Positions 22,989 to 37,900 of a stretch of 64,000 nucleotides of DNA are shown piece by piece. How positions within the stretch are numbered: position 1 is the first letter of the stretch; each line of letters opens with the position of its first letter. Source of the DNA: Desmodus rotundus (lineage: Eukaryota; Chordata; Mammalia; Chiroptera; Phyllostomidae); contig NC_071391.1 in assembly GCF_022682495.2 (NCBI RefSeq), positions 38,974,498-39,038,497 on the forward strand. The letters run 5' to 3'. Below the pieces are notes generated by a model. That model searched no databases. It had not been told where the DNA came from and was given only the letters and a program-made list of their open reading frames with translations. The position numbers were made by a program, and so were the translations under genes.

Positions 22989-25900
22989 GTAAGTGCCCCC
23001 TCCCTGCCTGCGGCTAGCCTGGCCAGGGCCAAGCCAAGTGCCCTGGGCTGAGGCCACAGTGCCCAGCCTGGCCAGAGCGTTTGCCGATGCCTGGGAAAGG
23101 TGTGCAGCACCCACATTGAGGAATAAACACACACAGTTCCTTTGAATTGCCCAGGCCCCCATACACTCTGACAGTGGGACCCCCTGGGCTGTGTGACTGA
23201 GGCCTCCTGGGACATCAAACCACCCTGACCCTGGAGGCCCCCTCCTGGAAAGGAGGAAGCCTTGGAGGAGAAGCTCGTCATGTCAGGGTCATAAGCCCCA
23301 GCAAGAGTCACTTAAAGTGAATCTGCTTAAAATGACCAAATTTTCATATTAAATAGTGAGAAAGATTCTCAACAAAATTATATTATAAAAAAGGAAATGA
23401 TGAAAATAAGGTAATTTAAAGGGTCTCATTGAGATTGTACTGTACAAATGAAATTATAAAAGCAAGTTATTTTTAGCTATATATACTACAAAATATAGAT
23501 TATATGTCACTTTTTAGGAAGTTGCTTTTTAAGATTTTATTTTATTTTTAGACAGAGGGGAAGGGAGGGAAAAAGGGAGGGAAAGAAATATCAATGTGTG
23601 GTTGCCTCTTGCACGCCCCCTACTGGGGACCTGGTCCACAACCCAGGCATGTGCCCTGACTGGGAATCGAACCAAAACGATGACCCTTTGGTTCACAGGC
23701 TGGTGCTCAATCCACTGAGCCACACCAGCCAGGGCTATATGTCACTTTTTAGAATGAACAAAAAATCAAGTGTACTAGTTTTAGTCTGGGTATATTTCTT
23801 TTTATATCAACAAGATGATCTGTTCACATGATACCTCTTCCTTCACATTTTACTGTATAGTGCCTTCATTCGGAGATTCTGGTGATTTAGTGTGTAAGAT
23901 CTTCATTTATTTTCTCAAGGACCTCTTTCAACCCTTCAGTATTCAAATCATTCTCTCGTGAAGAACCTATGTTACCACATCCTCATAATTTTGTTCTTCA
24001 TTTGTTAACTAATCCAGCTCCATCTGCTCTGCTTTGGCCCAAGACCTTGCACGTGAAGCTCTCTGACCTTGTTTTCTTTCATCTCATGAACTTTGCAGTT
24101 GGTTTGCACTGGATTTGTGTCATCCTGTTTTATCTGACTGTCACCTCGACTGCCCTCAATCAAAAGAGATAGACACTTGCTAAGAGTGAGCGAAGAATAT
24201 ATGAGTGACAAGTGAGGAGGTTCTTAGTGAATATCTTCATGTTATGATGACATTTGTTTTCTCACACATCATAACTCTGGGAACATAGATAATAAATATT
24301 TAGAAAAGAATGGCCTCTTGTATCTCCATATCGCAAGCTCATGGTGTTGCAGAAACTTGGCAGCCTTGGGAAGCCCTTGAATTTCTAAATGACAGTGGGC
24401 CAAGCCCCCATGTCTTTGGCTGAAGGCAGCCAGCTCAGGGTTTTATTGAGAACTGCTCCCAGGAATGTCTTAAGCCACAGAGGGCGCTGCTCCTGAGTTG
24501 CTTTTGGTGGCTCCAAATTGCTCCTCTGCAAAATATTCACATCTGGAGCCAAATGTGACTGCTCCCAGTCCTCAGGTCACTGTTTTCCAGGGTTCTGGCC
24601 CCTTAGCATGCCTACCCCTCAGTCCTGGACTCTACCTTGGCTATCTCTGACTGCTTCCATCCACCTCACTAACAATGGTAGAACCCTTAAGCCAGATTCT
24701 GATGCAAAATCTAGCTCTAAAATCGCAGGCAACTCCCCCAAACAGCTGCCATAGTGTGCTCCCCAAGAATATAAGTACTCTTAAAAAGCCCTGGCCGGTG
24801 TGGCTCAGTTGGTTGGAACATCATTCCGTAACTGAAATGTTGCGAGTTCGATTCTTGGTTAGAGCACATACTTGGTTTCAGGTTCAATCCCTGTTCTGGG
24901 CACCAGTGCCTGTGAACCCCCGTCCGACGCATACAATCCCCAGTCTGGGCACCAGTCCTGGCCTGGGCACGTGTGGGAGACAACCAATCGATGCTTCTCT
25001 CTTGCATCAGTGTTTCTCTCCCTTTCTCTCTCTCTAAAAGCAATGAAAAAAGTATTGTCAGGTAATGATTTTTAAAGAGTGTTCTTAAATAATAATAATA
25101 ATAGATGGACAATTATGAAACTCCACCCTCCATGAAGAGATCCTTTTACATTCAGTTCAGTTCATCTTGGTTCCCAACTTCACAAGGAGACATAAAACCA
25201 GACAGCACAAAAGCCTGCTGGCCCTCCTGACCATCACGGCTTCAAGCTATACATAGGTGCAGCTCTACTGTGTCAGAGGTGAGGGTGAGTTTTTAGGGTT
25301 GGCCAAGCAGGGGAAGGGCTTCATGAGCCCACCACACAGTTGAGGGGCAGAGAACCCCAGTGGAATAGCTGGAGCTCCAGATTCCTTGTCCCTGCAGGCT
25401 CACTCTCCATGTGACCTTGAGCTAGAACCAGACTTCTATGATATGAGGGAGTGAGACCCCATGGTCTCTAGTTCCTTCCAATGCCATGACTCTAGCTCTG
25501 TGCTGTGACAGGTCAAGAAAATAAGAGACTGTGGGTCTAATAGCTTTGGCATTGACAGAGCCCAGCAGGAGAAGGACCCATGAGGAACTCAGGTGATTTG
25601 GAGCCAGGATGCCCAGGTCTTATAAGGAAGGATCATTAGCACAGGATTTGGTCCTTAAGGATGGGGATTCTGTAGTCACACCAAACTAGGCTCCTCCACA
25701 TCCTGGCCAAGAGACCTTGAGTGAGTCTGTTAAATTTTCTGTGCCTCTTGTTCCTCATCTTTTCCCTGGGTCAGCCATTAGTAGCTGGCTCCTAGACTCT
25801 GTCTGTTCAGCCAGCCTTTGCGTGCCTTCTTTGGGGCTGAGGAACAATAGAGCTCAGGCTGAAGGCCACATAGGATTCAGTATTCTTTTATTCTCTGCCC

Positions 25901-28900
25901 TTACAGACAGACACTGGGCCTCCCTGAGCTCTCCAGAAGCCCATAGTCGTTGTCAGCGAAGAGCATCTCCCTCTATTCCACCCATCAGACAACCCTTGTC
26001 AGGCAGCCACAGCCTACGGGGTGTGTCAGGCCTGTGAGCTGGGCTGCAGCCTCTAGGGGCTGGAGCCCGAGTCCCTGGGAGCAGCGGAAACCAGGCAGCC
26101 AGGGAAGTAGGGTTGGCCAGGAGGGCTTGGCTGGAACTCTCGGTGGCGTGTGAATTCCCACTCTGTGAAGCAGGCAAAGAATGGAGCATCCTTCTGAGTT
26201 TACAGCTCCCCGGGGTCCAGCCCTACTTCTGGTTCCTCAGGCCCCAGCCCCCATTTCCCATGACGGACATGAGCGCTAGCTGAGCCCTTCTCACACAAAA
26301 GCACTAAAGCAGTAGACCTAGATCCTGTTTTTCTTCCTGCATGCACACACACACACATGAATATAGTCACACACACAGACTCTCACACAGACACACGCAC
26401 ACAAACAGACTCTCACATATACACATACACGTGAACATCCACACATGTACACACGCTCTCTCTCACACATACACACCCTTTAGGCCCCAAACAGAAGCTG
26501 TAATCAAAACTCACAATGAACTGAGGCCTCCCGACAGCGCACTCTGTGAGGCTGTGCCCTGAGCAGTGCCTTCTGGGGTGGCCTTGGAACAGGGAAGGGC
26601 ACCTCCATGGACACCCCTTGGAAAATGTGTGCTCCCTCCCTGGGGGGAAAAGTCCCAAATAAGCAATTCCCTCTGGCAGGATTGAGATGAAGACAAAATA
26701 GGTGTTACATGTAAAACACTTGGAATCCGGTGAGGACTGTGCAGGGTGGGGATACCTCCCCAGCTCCCCCAACGAGAGCCCTCATGCCATGTGCGTCCTG
26801 TGTGGCAGACACAGCTCTAAGCACTTAACACGTAGTAACTGCACAGCCCTAGGAGGGCGGTGTGATTATCACCCCATTGACAGATGAGAAAACTCGGGGG
26901 ATAAGTGAGTGTACGCTAATCACTAGAAACCGGGCAGGGCTTTGAAAGCTTCAGTTGTTGAATTCATCGTCCCTGAGCTCGTTTCCACCTACCTCTTTGT
27001 GAGAACAGCCTCGGTTAAGATCATCAATGAAATATCTTTAAATAAGTTATCAGTAAAACATTAAGACCTGGTGAATGGGTGTATGGGATATTGGGGACAT
27101 CTATTGGGCACATGCTACATGCTCATCCCTCCAAGGTACATATCTCATCTCTATTTTATAGAAGAAAAGAAGTCTTTGTGAGGTTATGTAATTGTCAAAG
27201 GTCACATAGTTGTGTCCTGGTTGAGTGGAGATTGAAACCCAAGCTTCTGCGGAGGTGTTCCTGCCGGCTTTGCCCCCCTTCCTGGGCCCCACTCCACAGT
27301 AAAGCCAGCGTCCTGGACACCAGACCCCTGGCATGAGGAGCAGGTACTTGATGCCTCATTCTCTATGAAAAAGCAGCTGGAAAGGGTCAAGCGGACAGTT
27401 CCACCAGGATGGCTTCTAGTGGTTCTGGTCTTAAGAGCTCTGAGATTGTCGCTTTGTAAGTGGCTAGGACAAACCAGGAAGTGTTTTAGAAACATTGGTT
27501 GTTACAATGGTCAGGAATGTATATTACGATTATTTGCCCTTTGTTCCTGTTCTGAACAATGGAGTAGCTTGTCATTGTTGTTTCCTGATTCTCCTGTCAC
27601 ACTCCATGGGAGCTGCTCAGGGTCTGGGGTTGTGTCTCTCATGTGTGTTTCTCCAGTTCTCAGCATAGGCTGCAGTGTGTGGTGGTTGCTTAGGGGAGGC
27701 TGGATGGCTGGATGGATAGATGGATGGACAGATGGATGGATGGATGGATGGATGGGTGGATGAGTGGTAGGTTGGGTGGGTAACTGGCTGGCTAGATGAT
27801 TAAATTCCTGGACTGAAAGGAGGAAGGAATGGAAGGCAGAACGGTGTTAGGAAAGAGGGAGGAGGAGAGGATAAAAGATGAATGTGGATGAATGACAGGC
27901 TAGCTGAGTGATATACTCTCCATGGAGTAAGGCTAATAGACAGTGTGTGCACTTCAGTACTCTTGAAGTCTGTTGACATAAGAGTCAAAAGGGTGATGAA
28001 GAAGGCAGGATTATCAGTGCTTATTGGGCCCTGATCTCTAGGAATAGAGTGGAGACTGGCAGGGAAAAAGGCCCACCAGAAGCAGGGCAGGTCGTGGGTG
28101 CACGGGGGAGGGAGCATCTGCCAGGTAGGCTCTGGGGAGCCTTCGGCAGGGAGGAGCCCGTGTCCAGCAGACCTCAGCAGAGGCACTTCTGCTGTCCCCA
28201 TGCTGTTGGGACTTGCCTCTGGAATAACCATTTTCTCGCAAGTCCCCAGAGAGTCTTTCTATCCTGTCAGAAGAGCAATGATTCCCCTCTGTGGCCGGCA
28301 GGGCCCTCTCCCAGAGGCAGTCCCTGCTTGCCCTCCAGGCTGTGAGAGAGGGACCTAGGGATGCAGCCACCACAGTGTCCACCCTCCACCACCACCTCCC
28401 CATCATTATTGTTATTACTTTATCTCGTCAAATCCTTCAGACAAGCCCGGAAAATGGGGATCGTTAGCTCCACACAATGTCTGAGAACATGAAACTCACA
28501 GAAGCTAAGCAGCCTGTCCAAGCTCTCCCAGGTGGGATGCCAGTCTAGGCTGCCTGGCTTCACTGCCCCACACAGCCTTTTGGCAGGGTCCTTCTCTCTG
28601 CCAGGGCCCAAGTGCAGGAGCTGAACTTCCCACTCCTGCCGGCACTGGGCTGGGGCTGGGGCTTACAGCTTCCTAGCCCAGGCCTAGTCATGTGACATTG
28701 GGGAAAGGAAGATAATATTCCCGTCTCTGACACTGGCCTATATTTATCCCTGTACCCAGGCAGTTAGGAGACTGTTGTGCATTCCTGGGAACTTAAGAGT
28801 GAAATAAACATTTAAATGTTTCTATAAGTTTATTTAAGGAGAACAAAATGTGACCTGCTGGCTTATTAGAGGGTGGGTGAGCTTGGGGGAGATGGCCCAA

Positions 28901-31900
28901 CCCCCCAGTGCTCGGCTGACTGCAAGGAAGGGAATGGACCCCTGGGGAGGCTGTGCCCCTGGAAGGGTGAAGGAGTGCCCCTGCTATCTTTACTTAGCTG
29001 TGTGTTCAGCCTTGTGCTGTGAGGGCTGCCTGGTAGAAGGGGCTTATGAGGGAGGGTGCAGCTTGGAAGAACTAGAAAGGCGGGTTGGAACCCTATGTGT
29101 CACCAGGAAGGATCAGGAAGTGAGACCAAAGACCTAGAGATGATGGTAAGGAGGAGCTTCTGTAGTGGGAAGGCCAACAGGCCTAGTGTTTAGTCCCTTC
29201 CACTACTTACCACCTGTACAGCCCTGCCCCAGGCTGTTTTTCTGTTGGTAAGGTAGGGATTGAAATGGGAAAGGGGGTAAAGAAAGGTACCAATCACCCA
29301 CATCACCGCCAGGGCCTTCACTTTTTCTTCCTATTTCCTCTTCATGATTCTATGAGGTCAGGAGGTGTTATCACCCCCAATCTATGAGTTTCATTCACAG
29401 GATTGCTGGGAGGAATGAATGAGAACCCACACAGGAAGTGTTTGAGACAGGGCCTGGCACACAGCAGGTCTGAGAAAGTGTCATTTCCCTCTACCCACAT
29501 TTGTGCCTTTGCTTGTCATGTCTGAAAGCCGCCAGGGCAGGTGTACTTGGTCTGAGAAACAGATGGTGAGAGAGGGAGTGGAGCCGGGAGGATGTGGCCT
29601 CGGAGGTGGGCCCCTCTGGGAGTCAACGATTGCTCAGGCTTGTGTGCTCAGATGCCTGGAGAAGGTGCTCTGCAGCCACACCAGAAAGGCTGGGCCCCAC
29701 CAGCAAGACTGGCCCCCTAATTTACCTCCAAATGATTGCTCAGACCCAAAACTGAGAGGGGCAATTGTTTTCAAAACCCAATTCCAAAGTAATGAATTGA
29801 GTCCCAAAGGTAGCAATAACAGAACAATATCTGACACTCACTGAGCATTTACTAGGGGCTGGGTGTCCCCCACACGCTTTCCATCTGGAGCTGCCAGATT
29901 TAACAAATAAAAATACAGTTATGTCCATGCAATATCTGGGGCATACTGATACTAAGAAATTACTCGGTGTTCAAATATAACTAGGCACCCTGTGTTTTAT
30001 CTGGCAATCCTATCTCTGTATCAACCTGTTTAATTCTTTTAACTACCCTGTGACAGTTATTTTATTGATGAGGTAACCAAGGCACAGAGAGTCAAGGGAA
30101 CTTGCTCACGTTCACACAGCTAGTAAGTGAGATGTATCATGAATTAGTGTGGCTCCCAAGACTCAGGCCCTTGAAATCCTGAAGCCAGTAATTTGCCTGG
30201 GGGATTTTGGGCAAACTGCCCAGCAAGCTTCCTTCGGGTCCTGCCTCTGTTTGGCAGGTCAGAGTGGGAGCAGCAGTGGGTATTTACACTGCATGTTAAT
30301 GACCTGTTAATGTTAGTCACCCCAGAGGGCCCCTGAGTCGTCCCACACCCTCCACTGGATCACTGTCTCCCCAGAGTGGAACCCAGACCACACAAGACTG
30401 AATGTTCCCCACAAAACAGTGTTGAACAAAACTAAAGGTTGTGCAGAACTTGCTCAGCCATTCTGTGAGCTGGTCAGGGAGAGAACCCTGATTTTATCAC
30501 TGTATATTTTGTATGCATTGGAAGGAGAGAGTGAGGTAGCAGTCCAGGACATTCCATCAGGATAAAGGATTTCTCCCCAATTGCTTTGTGCCTCTTAGCT
30601 TTTAAACAGCTTAAAATTGTGTGGTTACATGCTTGGCACTTGCCACCCATGGTTTGTTTCTGTCTTTCTGTGTGGGCACCTCTGCTCTAACCCTCCTCCG
30701 AGTGAGGGTGCCTGCAGCCCCACGGGTGGCAGCCACCTCAGGTGAGCTTTGCTGCAAGTGGCCTTTGACAAGAAGGCAGAGAAAACTTTCACCAGAAAGC
30801 AGCCCCTCCAAGGGCTTTGTAGGCCATTGACCTCACCGGTGTCAGCACGGGGGGCACCAGGTCCTGGGTGCTACCTAGGGATGGGGGGTGGGGGGGACAC
30901 TCCACCCCATTTTCCATCCCATTGCGCTAACTGGAATGCATTACTGAGGCCTCATTCACCTTTGTCTTCCAGGCCCTACCACAGACCCCAACACATAACA
31001 TGCGTTCAGTAAATGCTTGCAGGGTGGACAGAATAAAGCATCATAGTGTGAGAATATTTACAGATCGAGCCCTCTCTTACAACCTGAGACTTTTGGGAAC
31101 TTTTGTGAGTCATTCATAAAGAGAAGAATCAAGACAACCTGCTTAATAAAAAATTGGCTGGAGCATGAGTAAACCGAGGATGGCAGGAGGGAGGGAAAGA
31201 GAGAGGACTTGGGCAGGGAGGGTAAGCAAGTGAAGAGTCAAAGGGGAGAGGACAGGCAAGGATGGGAGGGGAGATTTGTTCCCCTTTCTTTTTTCCTTTT
31301 TTTAAATTTTTATTGTCATTCAATTACAGTTGCGTTCCCCTTTCATGCCCTTTGAGAGGTGAGAGTGAAGACTGAAGTTCTGTTTACACTTTTTTTTTCT
31401 CTGCTGAACAACAAGTCTTTAATGCTTTTCTTCCTGGAGCCTGGACCACATGAACCACAGCTTCATTAGGTTTCAGGTTAAATTGTGTAACCTCAGAGTC
31501 AAACCGTGGACGGTTAGAAGGGGTATGCATTCCTGTTTATCAGCTGGGGATGTTTCTTTCTTTCTTTTTTAAAAATTATTTTATTATTGTTCAATTACAG
31601 TTTTCTGCATTTTCTTCCCACCCCTCTACCCCACCCCAGCCAAACCCACCTACTTCCCTGGCTTCCACCCTCCCCTTGGTTTTGTCTATGTGTCCTTCAA
31701 GTATTTTGTTTCTTACTTTTTTTTAAATTACTACATAGAGCTCAGAACTATTTTTTTTAATTTTAATTTTTTATTGTTATTCAATTACAGTTGTGTGGGA
31801 TGTTTCTATTGACCAAATCACTGCCCCCTTTGTATAGTCTCATCTCATGGTTTTGTATCTTACTCTTCATTGTTGGTTACTTCAAATTGCTTTAGGAAAT

Positions 31901-34900
31901 ACGTAGTGTGTCAATAAAATAAAACAAGTAAGTAAATAACTATATTTTACTTAGTTAACAGCCTGCGTGTATTCAGCTCTTGGAAATGGGTATACAGTAT
32001 AACCCTATCGCCACCACCATGATTGTTTCTTTTGAGAACACAACCTGCAGAAATTAAAGATTGGCTCCTTCTGCCCCTTCACCTAGCCCTAGCCCATCTG
32101 CACCAAAGCATGCTGGGAGTTTGTAAAAGCCACTCTCCAAGGGAGGACAGAAACCACACGATGTAAAGAACATGAAAATGATATTTTAGCCAAAGTACAT
32201 TTTTTTGTTCACTAAAGGATTCATACATGAAAAAAATCTAAATATGACAAACATGAATATATTCGGAGCTCAAACTTTCATGATCAAAATAAACTCAACC
32301 CAGGGAAGGAACCTCACACATGCTGCAAGCACAGTCAGTGTTTCGGTGGACATTCCTGCGGTAATGGCCACCCATGAGGCCGCACGGGAAAGAAGCTCCA
32401 TCACCGGTGATGTGGGAGTTGTACCAGATGAGTAAGTCCTAGAGACCTAGGTGCCTGGAGTTAACGATACTATGTTGCATACCTAAAAATTTGCTAGGGG
32501 GGTAGATCTTATAAGTGTTTTTACCATCATTATTACCATAAGTAAAGGCAAGAGGAAACTTTCGGAAGTGATGAACTGGTTTGTATCATAGATTGTGGTA
32601 AGGAGTTCATGGGTGTATACTCTCTAAACTCATCAAGTTGTATATATTAAAAATGTACAGATTTTTTATATCAATCACACCTTAATAAAGTGATTTAAAA
32701 AGAAAAAAAGATGACATGGGTGGAGAAGGTTTTAAGCATAACATTTATCCAAATGTAGGACTGTCACTGAATATCAGGGATGTGTGGGTCCCGCCACCTC
32801 TTCTCCTGACCATTTTTCCCCAGCCAGGCTGGAGCAGGCTGCAGCATGTCTCTCTGGATTGTCAGTGAGTTCCTAGACTGTCACCACGGAGGGCTTAGAG
32901 GTTCCCTAATCTTAGTGCATGAAAAGTGGACCTTGTCAAGCTCAGGTGAATGCCTTCTGGGGAATGAAGGAGAAACTGGATTATTCTCTGAATAATCCAA
33001 ATAAACTCCATTCATCCCTTATCAGGATGGCTCTGAGTCTCATGATGCCAGAATAAATGCCCCGGCTCCTGGAAGCTTCCTCCATTCCAAGCCTAACTCC
33101 ATCTGTGTTTTTGCTCTAAACCACCAGAGCCCTCCAGGCACGGGAGTACCTTGCAGCCCACCCACCATTGTCCTGACTGGGGATGCCAGTTCACCGGAAG
33201 GAGAAACTGACAAAAACCTGGCCAACAGGTATATCCCAACTGCCTGATCTCTGTGCTGTGAAAAACACTATTTCCTAGCACACAGGGATTAGACAGTTAT
33301 ATTTTTATAAATCTTGCCTTCTTTCTTGAATCATTTTATTGATGAAAATACAATCAAGCAACTTTTCAAAATGTGAGAGAGAACTTGGGATTTTTCATTA
33401 TCTTCTCCCCTCCCGCAAATTATTTTTTCTCTCCTGGATTTGGCTCTTTGCAGTCTGCTAGCCTTTAAGAAAAGCATGAATCATAGCAGAGGAATCTCCT
33501 ATACAAGTGCCCAGATATTTGCAAACAGACCTGGAAGATGCGAGTCTTTGACTGTAGAATCCTGCCCTTGGCCAAAGCGCGTTCTGTGTGAAGGACGATC
33601 TCTTGGAAGGGACATGGGCTCACATGCTTGGGGATATCACTGCCTTGATGTTACAGCACTAGCCTAGTCACTAACCTAGCTAGAACGAGATTACCTAAGT
33701 ACTCTTTCCAAAGTGTTGCAAAGATAATTCTCATGCAAATATATAGTGAGCATGTGTCAAAGCTATATTTAACTGATTAATGAGGGACCCATCATCAGAG
33801 TAACAAAGCCATTTCAAAGGACGATATAAGAAATGGATATACATATATAACTAGTGGTGTCAAAAAGAATGCTGGAATAAAATTGCTAAATTAGATATAA
33901 AATATGTGAATGTTCCACAGGGCAATGAAACCATGTTTTTATCTTTTCACCTAAGCAGAAATCATCTGCATCTCTACCAGATGACAATTATTCATATCTT
34001 ATGAGTTTTCTATAAGTTAGATGTTCACTCAGTCTGGGTCCTAATAAATAGCAAGTAGTCAAAGCTACATGTCATTGGGGCAGTGGTTTGGAAAACTGTA
34101 GCATGCATCAGATCCCCTGGGGAGCCTGCCCAATCACAGATGGCTGGGCCTCACCCGAGTTTCTGATCTGGTAGGTCTGGGGTGGAGCTGAGAATTTGCA
34201 TTTCTAACAAGTTCCCAAACTTAGAAAACCTTGTAATGAGATGCTCTCATATGACTCTGAAAAAAATAGACAGGCATCTGTTTGCCTATTTCCAAGCTGT
34301 GGACCAATTTTCTTAACAAGATGTCTCTGTTCTTTCAGAGCTCACAGTCCCCACCAGAGGCTTTCTCGCCGACACTTGAAGGTTTCCACGGCTTCACTGA
34401 CTTCTGTGGGTAAGGGCAAGGCCAACTGATCTTATTCCTGCAACTAGACATAGGGGTTCAGCCAAAAGTGTGTCTGAGTAGGAAGACTGAGGTCTGGCAG
34501 TTGGGCCGGGCCAGGCCCCATGCCCTCTCCTGCTCCTCAGGCAGTTCCATCCCTATGAGCCCAACAGAACAAAGTCAATCAGCCCCTCAGTGTTTGAGCC
34601 CAGAAGAGGTATGATGTCTCATCTCAGTGTCTTTTGGTAAAAACACAAGACTGGAGTGTGATGAGACAGACAAGGAAGTAAGTCAAAGGGAGACAGAAGC
34701 GCTGCAGGAGGCTCAGTTTCAGGACTCAGGGAGCACAGTCCTCTGCGCCTCAGGCAGGCATGTGCGCGAATATAAAGCTATTTCAGTTGCCCTTCAGGGC
34801 CTGCTCTGGACACTCAGAGCACAAATATGATCCAGACTTAGTCCCCTGCCTTCATGTTACTCATAGTCTGTGAAGACACCGAGAATGGACAGATGTAATT

Positions 34901-37900
34901 GGGATGCTGTATTGTAAGGCCCTTTGCAGAAGTGTTAAGGACATGGAGGCAGGAAGGGGCGCAATTCTCCTTGGAAAGGGGGAAGTTCGGACAGGTATTC
35001 TGAAGGAGAGAGTATCTGAGTTACCTTAGCAAGTCGGAGAGATAGACTAGAGGGAGGAAAGGCATTGCGTTCCAGGTAGAAGAAGCAACATGCTGGGAGC
35101 AGAAGCCACAACAGAGCAACTGAATGTCTGCTGTGTGTATTAGCTGGGGTTCCCAAATCATAGAAATCCAACTTAAAATAGCTTAAATCAAAAGAAAAAA
35201 ATTAAAATTAAATAATTAAAATTAAAAATTAAAATTAAAAAAATGCAGTTTCAGGTAGTGCTGAATCCAGATGCCCAAGTTGGATCATTAGCAATTGTCC
35301 CATCCCATCTCTGAGGTCTCCTCTCTGAAAAGACTTCTTCTTTCCCACTATCCAACACAGTGCCCAGGACTGCCTCTCATTGACCTCCCATGGCCATCCC
35401 TGAGCCAGTCCCTGTGGCCAGGGGCACTGAACTCATTGACTGATCTGGGCTGGTATACAGTCCCACTCCTGGCACTGGAGGTGAGGTGGAGGTGGGGTTA
35501 GCCCTTCCTGACTAGCATAATAGAGAAGGATTTCACTCAATTCAAATTGGGGAGCTACAAACAGAAGGGGAAATGGAAGCTAGAGAGGCACAAGGGGAGC
35601 CATTCACCACCGAGGGGCTGGAGGGAAGTGATCTTAGGAGGAGTACATGGGGTCAGCAAAAGTGGCTGGGCCCAGTCTGGCACTTGGACATCACTTCATG
35701 AGGAGTCCTGATGAGGTGAGACAGGAGGACGGCATGGTCAGATATGGCTCTGAGCAAGGTCACTCTGATAGGCGGTGGAGGATGAGAGGGAGGGGATAGC
35801 CTGGAGATGGGGGCGCCTATGAAGTGGCTGATGTAATTGTGCAGGTAAGAGCTAAAGAGCAAGAATGGAGATGAGGGGCACGGTCCAGAGATAGGTACTC
35901 ATGGGGCATAAATGATCATCAGGACTTGATGGTCAGTCTGTTGGACGTGGCGGGACTGAGGAAGAGGGAGGTGTGTGGAGTGACTCCCATGGTTCTGAGC
36001 CGCTGGGAGAGAGGTGGTGTTATTCACCCAGGGAAGGGGCAGCTTGGAAGAAGAATGGCAGTAAACAGTGTGAGTGGAGGAAAGAAAGGAGAGAAGGAGG
36101 CCATGGGATTGTGACTTTGGCCCATGATCTTCTGAGTGCTCCCTTTAGTCACACACCTCGAGTTCACTAGCTTGCTGAAGAAACAGTCTCCAGGACTGGC
36201 CTTTCCCTAACAGCAGAGTTTAGGACAGTACTGGGAGCCTACATGGCTTCATGACCATTTGTGATAGGACCTGCCACGGCCACAGGCTACAAGCCAGAGA
36301 GGCCAAACCTGCTGAGGATGCCCCATCTGTCCCCACTCGGCATCCCTCTTCATAGCCCAGTTCTGGGCCGAGGTTTGGCTGGCCTAGTCTGCTCTGGACA
36401 GCCTCCCTGCGCTGGGGTGTGGAGTGGCAGGGACTCTTACCCTGTGCTTACCCTCCATCTGCAGACCCTGCAGGGCATGTCATTGACCTGGTAAATGACC
36501 AGCTGCCAGACATCAGCATCTCAGAGGAGGACAAGAAGAAAAACCTGGCTCTGCTGGAGGAAGCCAAGCTGGTGAGTGAGCGATTCCTGACTCGCCGTGG
36601 GAGGAGGTCCAGGAGCAGCCCCGGAGACTCCCCATCAGGTAGGCTGTACATGGGCTGCCCTGAGCCCCTCTGAGGAGGGCCGGGAGGGGGAGGGCAAGGC
36701 CCCACCTGCACGGGAGCCCTGTTTTCAAGGGATGGGCTTTGATGTGCGTGTCCCCAGGGGTCTGGGCCCAGGAGGACCAAGCCTTATGGAGAGGATCCTT
36801 TGAGGAGAGAACACCTTACCCCATTTCAGAAGCTTCAAAATAATGGCCCAACTCTAGCCAGAAAACTTTGCTTTTTGATTTTTGGGCCTGTGTGTGACCA
36901 TTGTGTCTTACTGTTTCTATAAGAAGTTCTGGCCCAAGAACCTACGGGGCCTTCCCCAGCTCTGACTCACAGAGAGAGAAATCCTCCGTGTGATGCCGGT
37001 GCACACAGACCCCTGGGGCATCTGCATGACAGCGTCTCTATGACTCCTCCTCCACCTTCCCCAGGAGATCCTGCTCTGTGGGCACGTCCTGGGCAAGGGT
37101 CTGGAAGGGCTGGCACTGGGCTCCCTCTCCCTGATTTCCCTCTGTGGGCTGTGGGAAGGACCCTAAGCACTGTGGGAGAGGCGGAAGGTGGTCTTTGGTG
37201 TATTTATGGAATTTCTGGATTAAAAGGAAGGTGTTCCTGGGCCCTGAAATCCACCCTGCTACACCTTTAGCTAAAGCCACTCTTTTTCCTGAGCAAAGAG
37301 TTGAGGCAAGTTGAATGTACTGAGGAGGCCAGGGGAGCATTTGAAATCAGGGCCAACCTGTCAAGTCTAGGAGGTACAGCCTTTGCAGTTGGCCCTGCCA
37401 GGCAATGCCAGGTCCTCTGTTTCATCAGGGTGCTTTGAGGTCAGGCTGGGCAGGCTGAGGACTGTGACCCCAGTCCTCACCCCTGCAGGTGATCCTAGGG
37501 CCCCCTCTGTTGGCCTGGCAGCAGGGAGGCAAGAGCTGCGGTAGGACCCTTTTATGGCAGTCCAGAATCAGCCCCTGACCTCAACGAGGAAGACCCAGTT
37601 CCCAGAGGTCAGAAATACCTAAAAAGATGTCGTTGTTAAGCTGAAGTCCTAAACCTTCACAAATGCTGGCCAATGTGTGTTTGTCTCAGCAGCTGTTTCC
37701 CCAAACCTCAGCCCCAGAGCTTCTCCTACATCCTTGAGGAGCAACTCACTCATGGTCCCCACACTGCCTGGTGAGGTCCAGCCCCCTTGGCATTTCCTGC
37801 CCTGGTTTCTCCCTGTGGGTGGCAGCTCAGCCCCTTCCGTGGACTGACCATGAGGCCTCTCACCTTGCAGGCTTCCCAGGCAGATCCCCCATTAGGGCCC

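Noticed and set aside
23518..23735. A tRNA gene in the SINE heads
   Set aside because: The tRNA similarity is limited to box A and box B of VES SINEs, and there is no complete cloverleaf.
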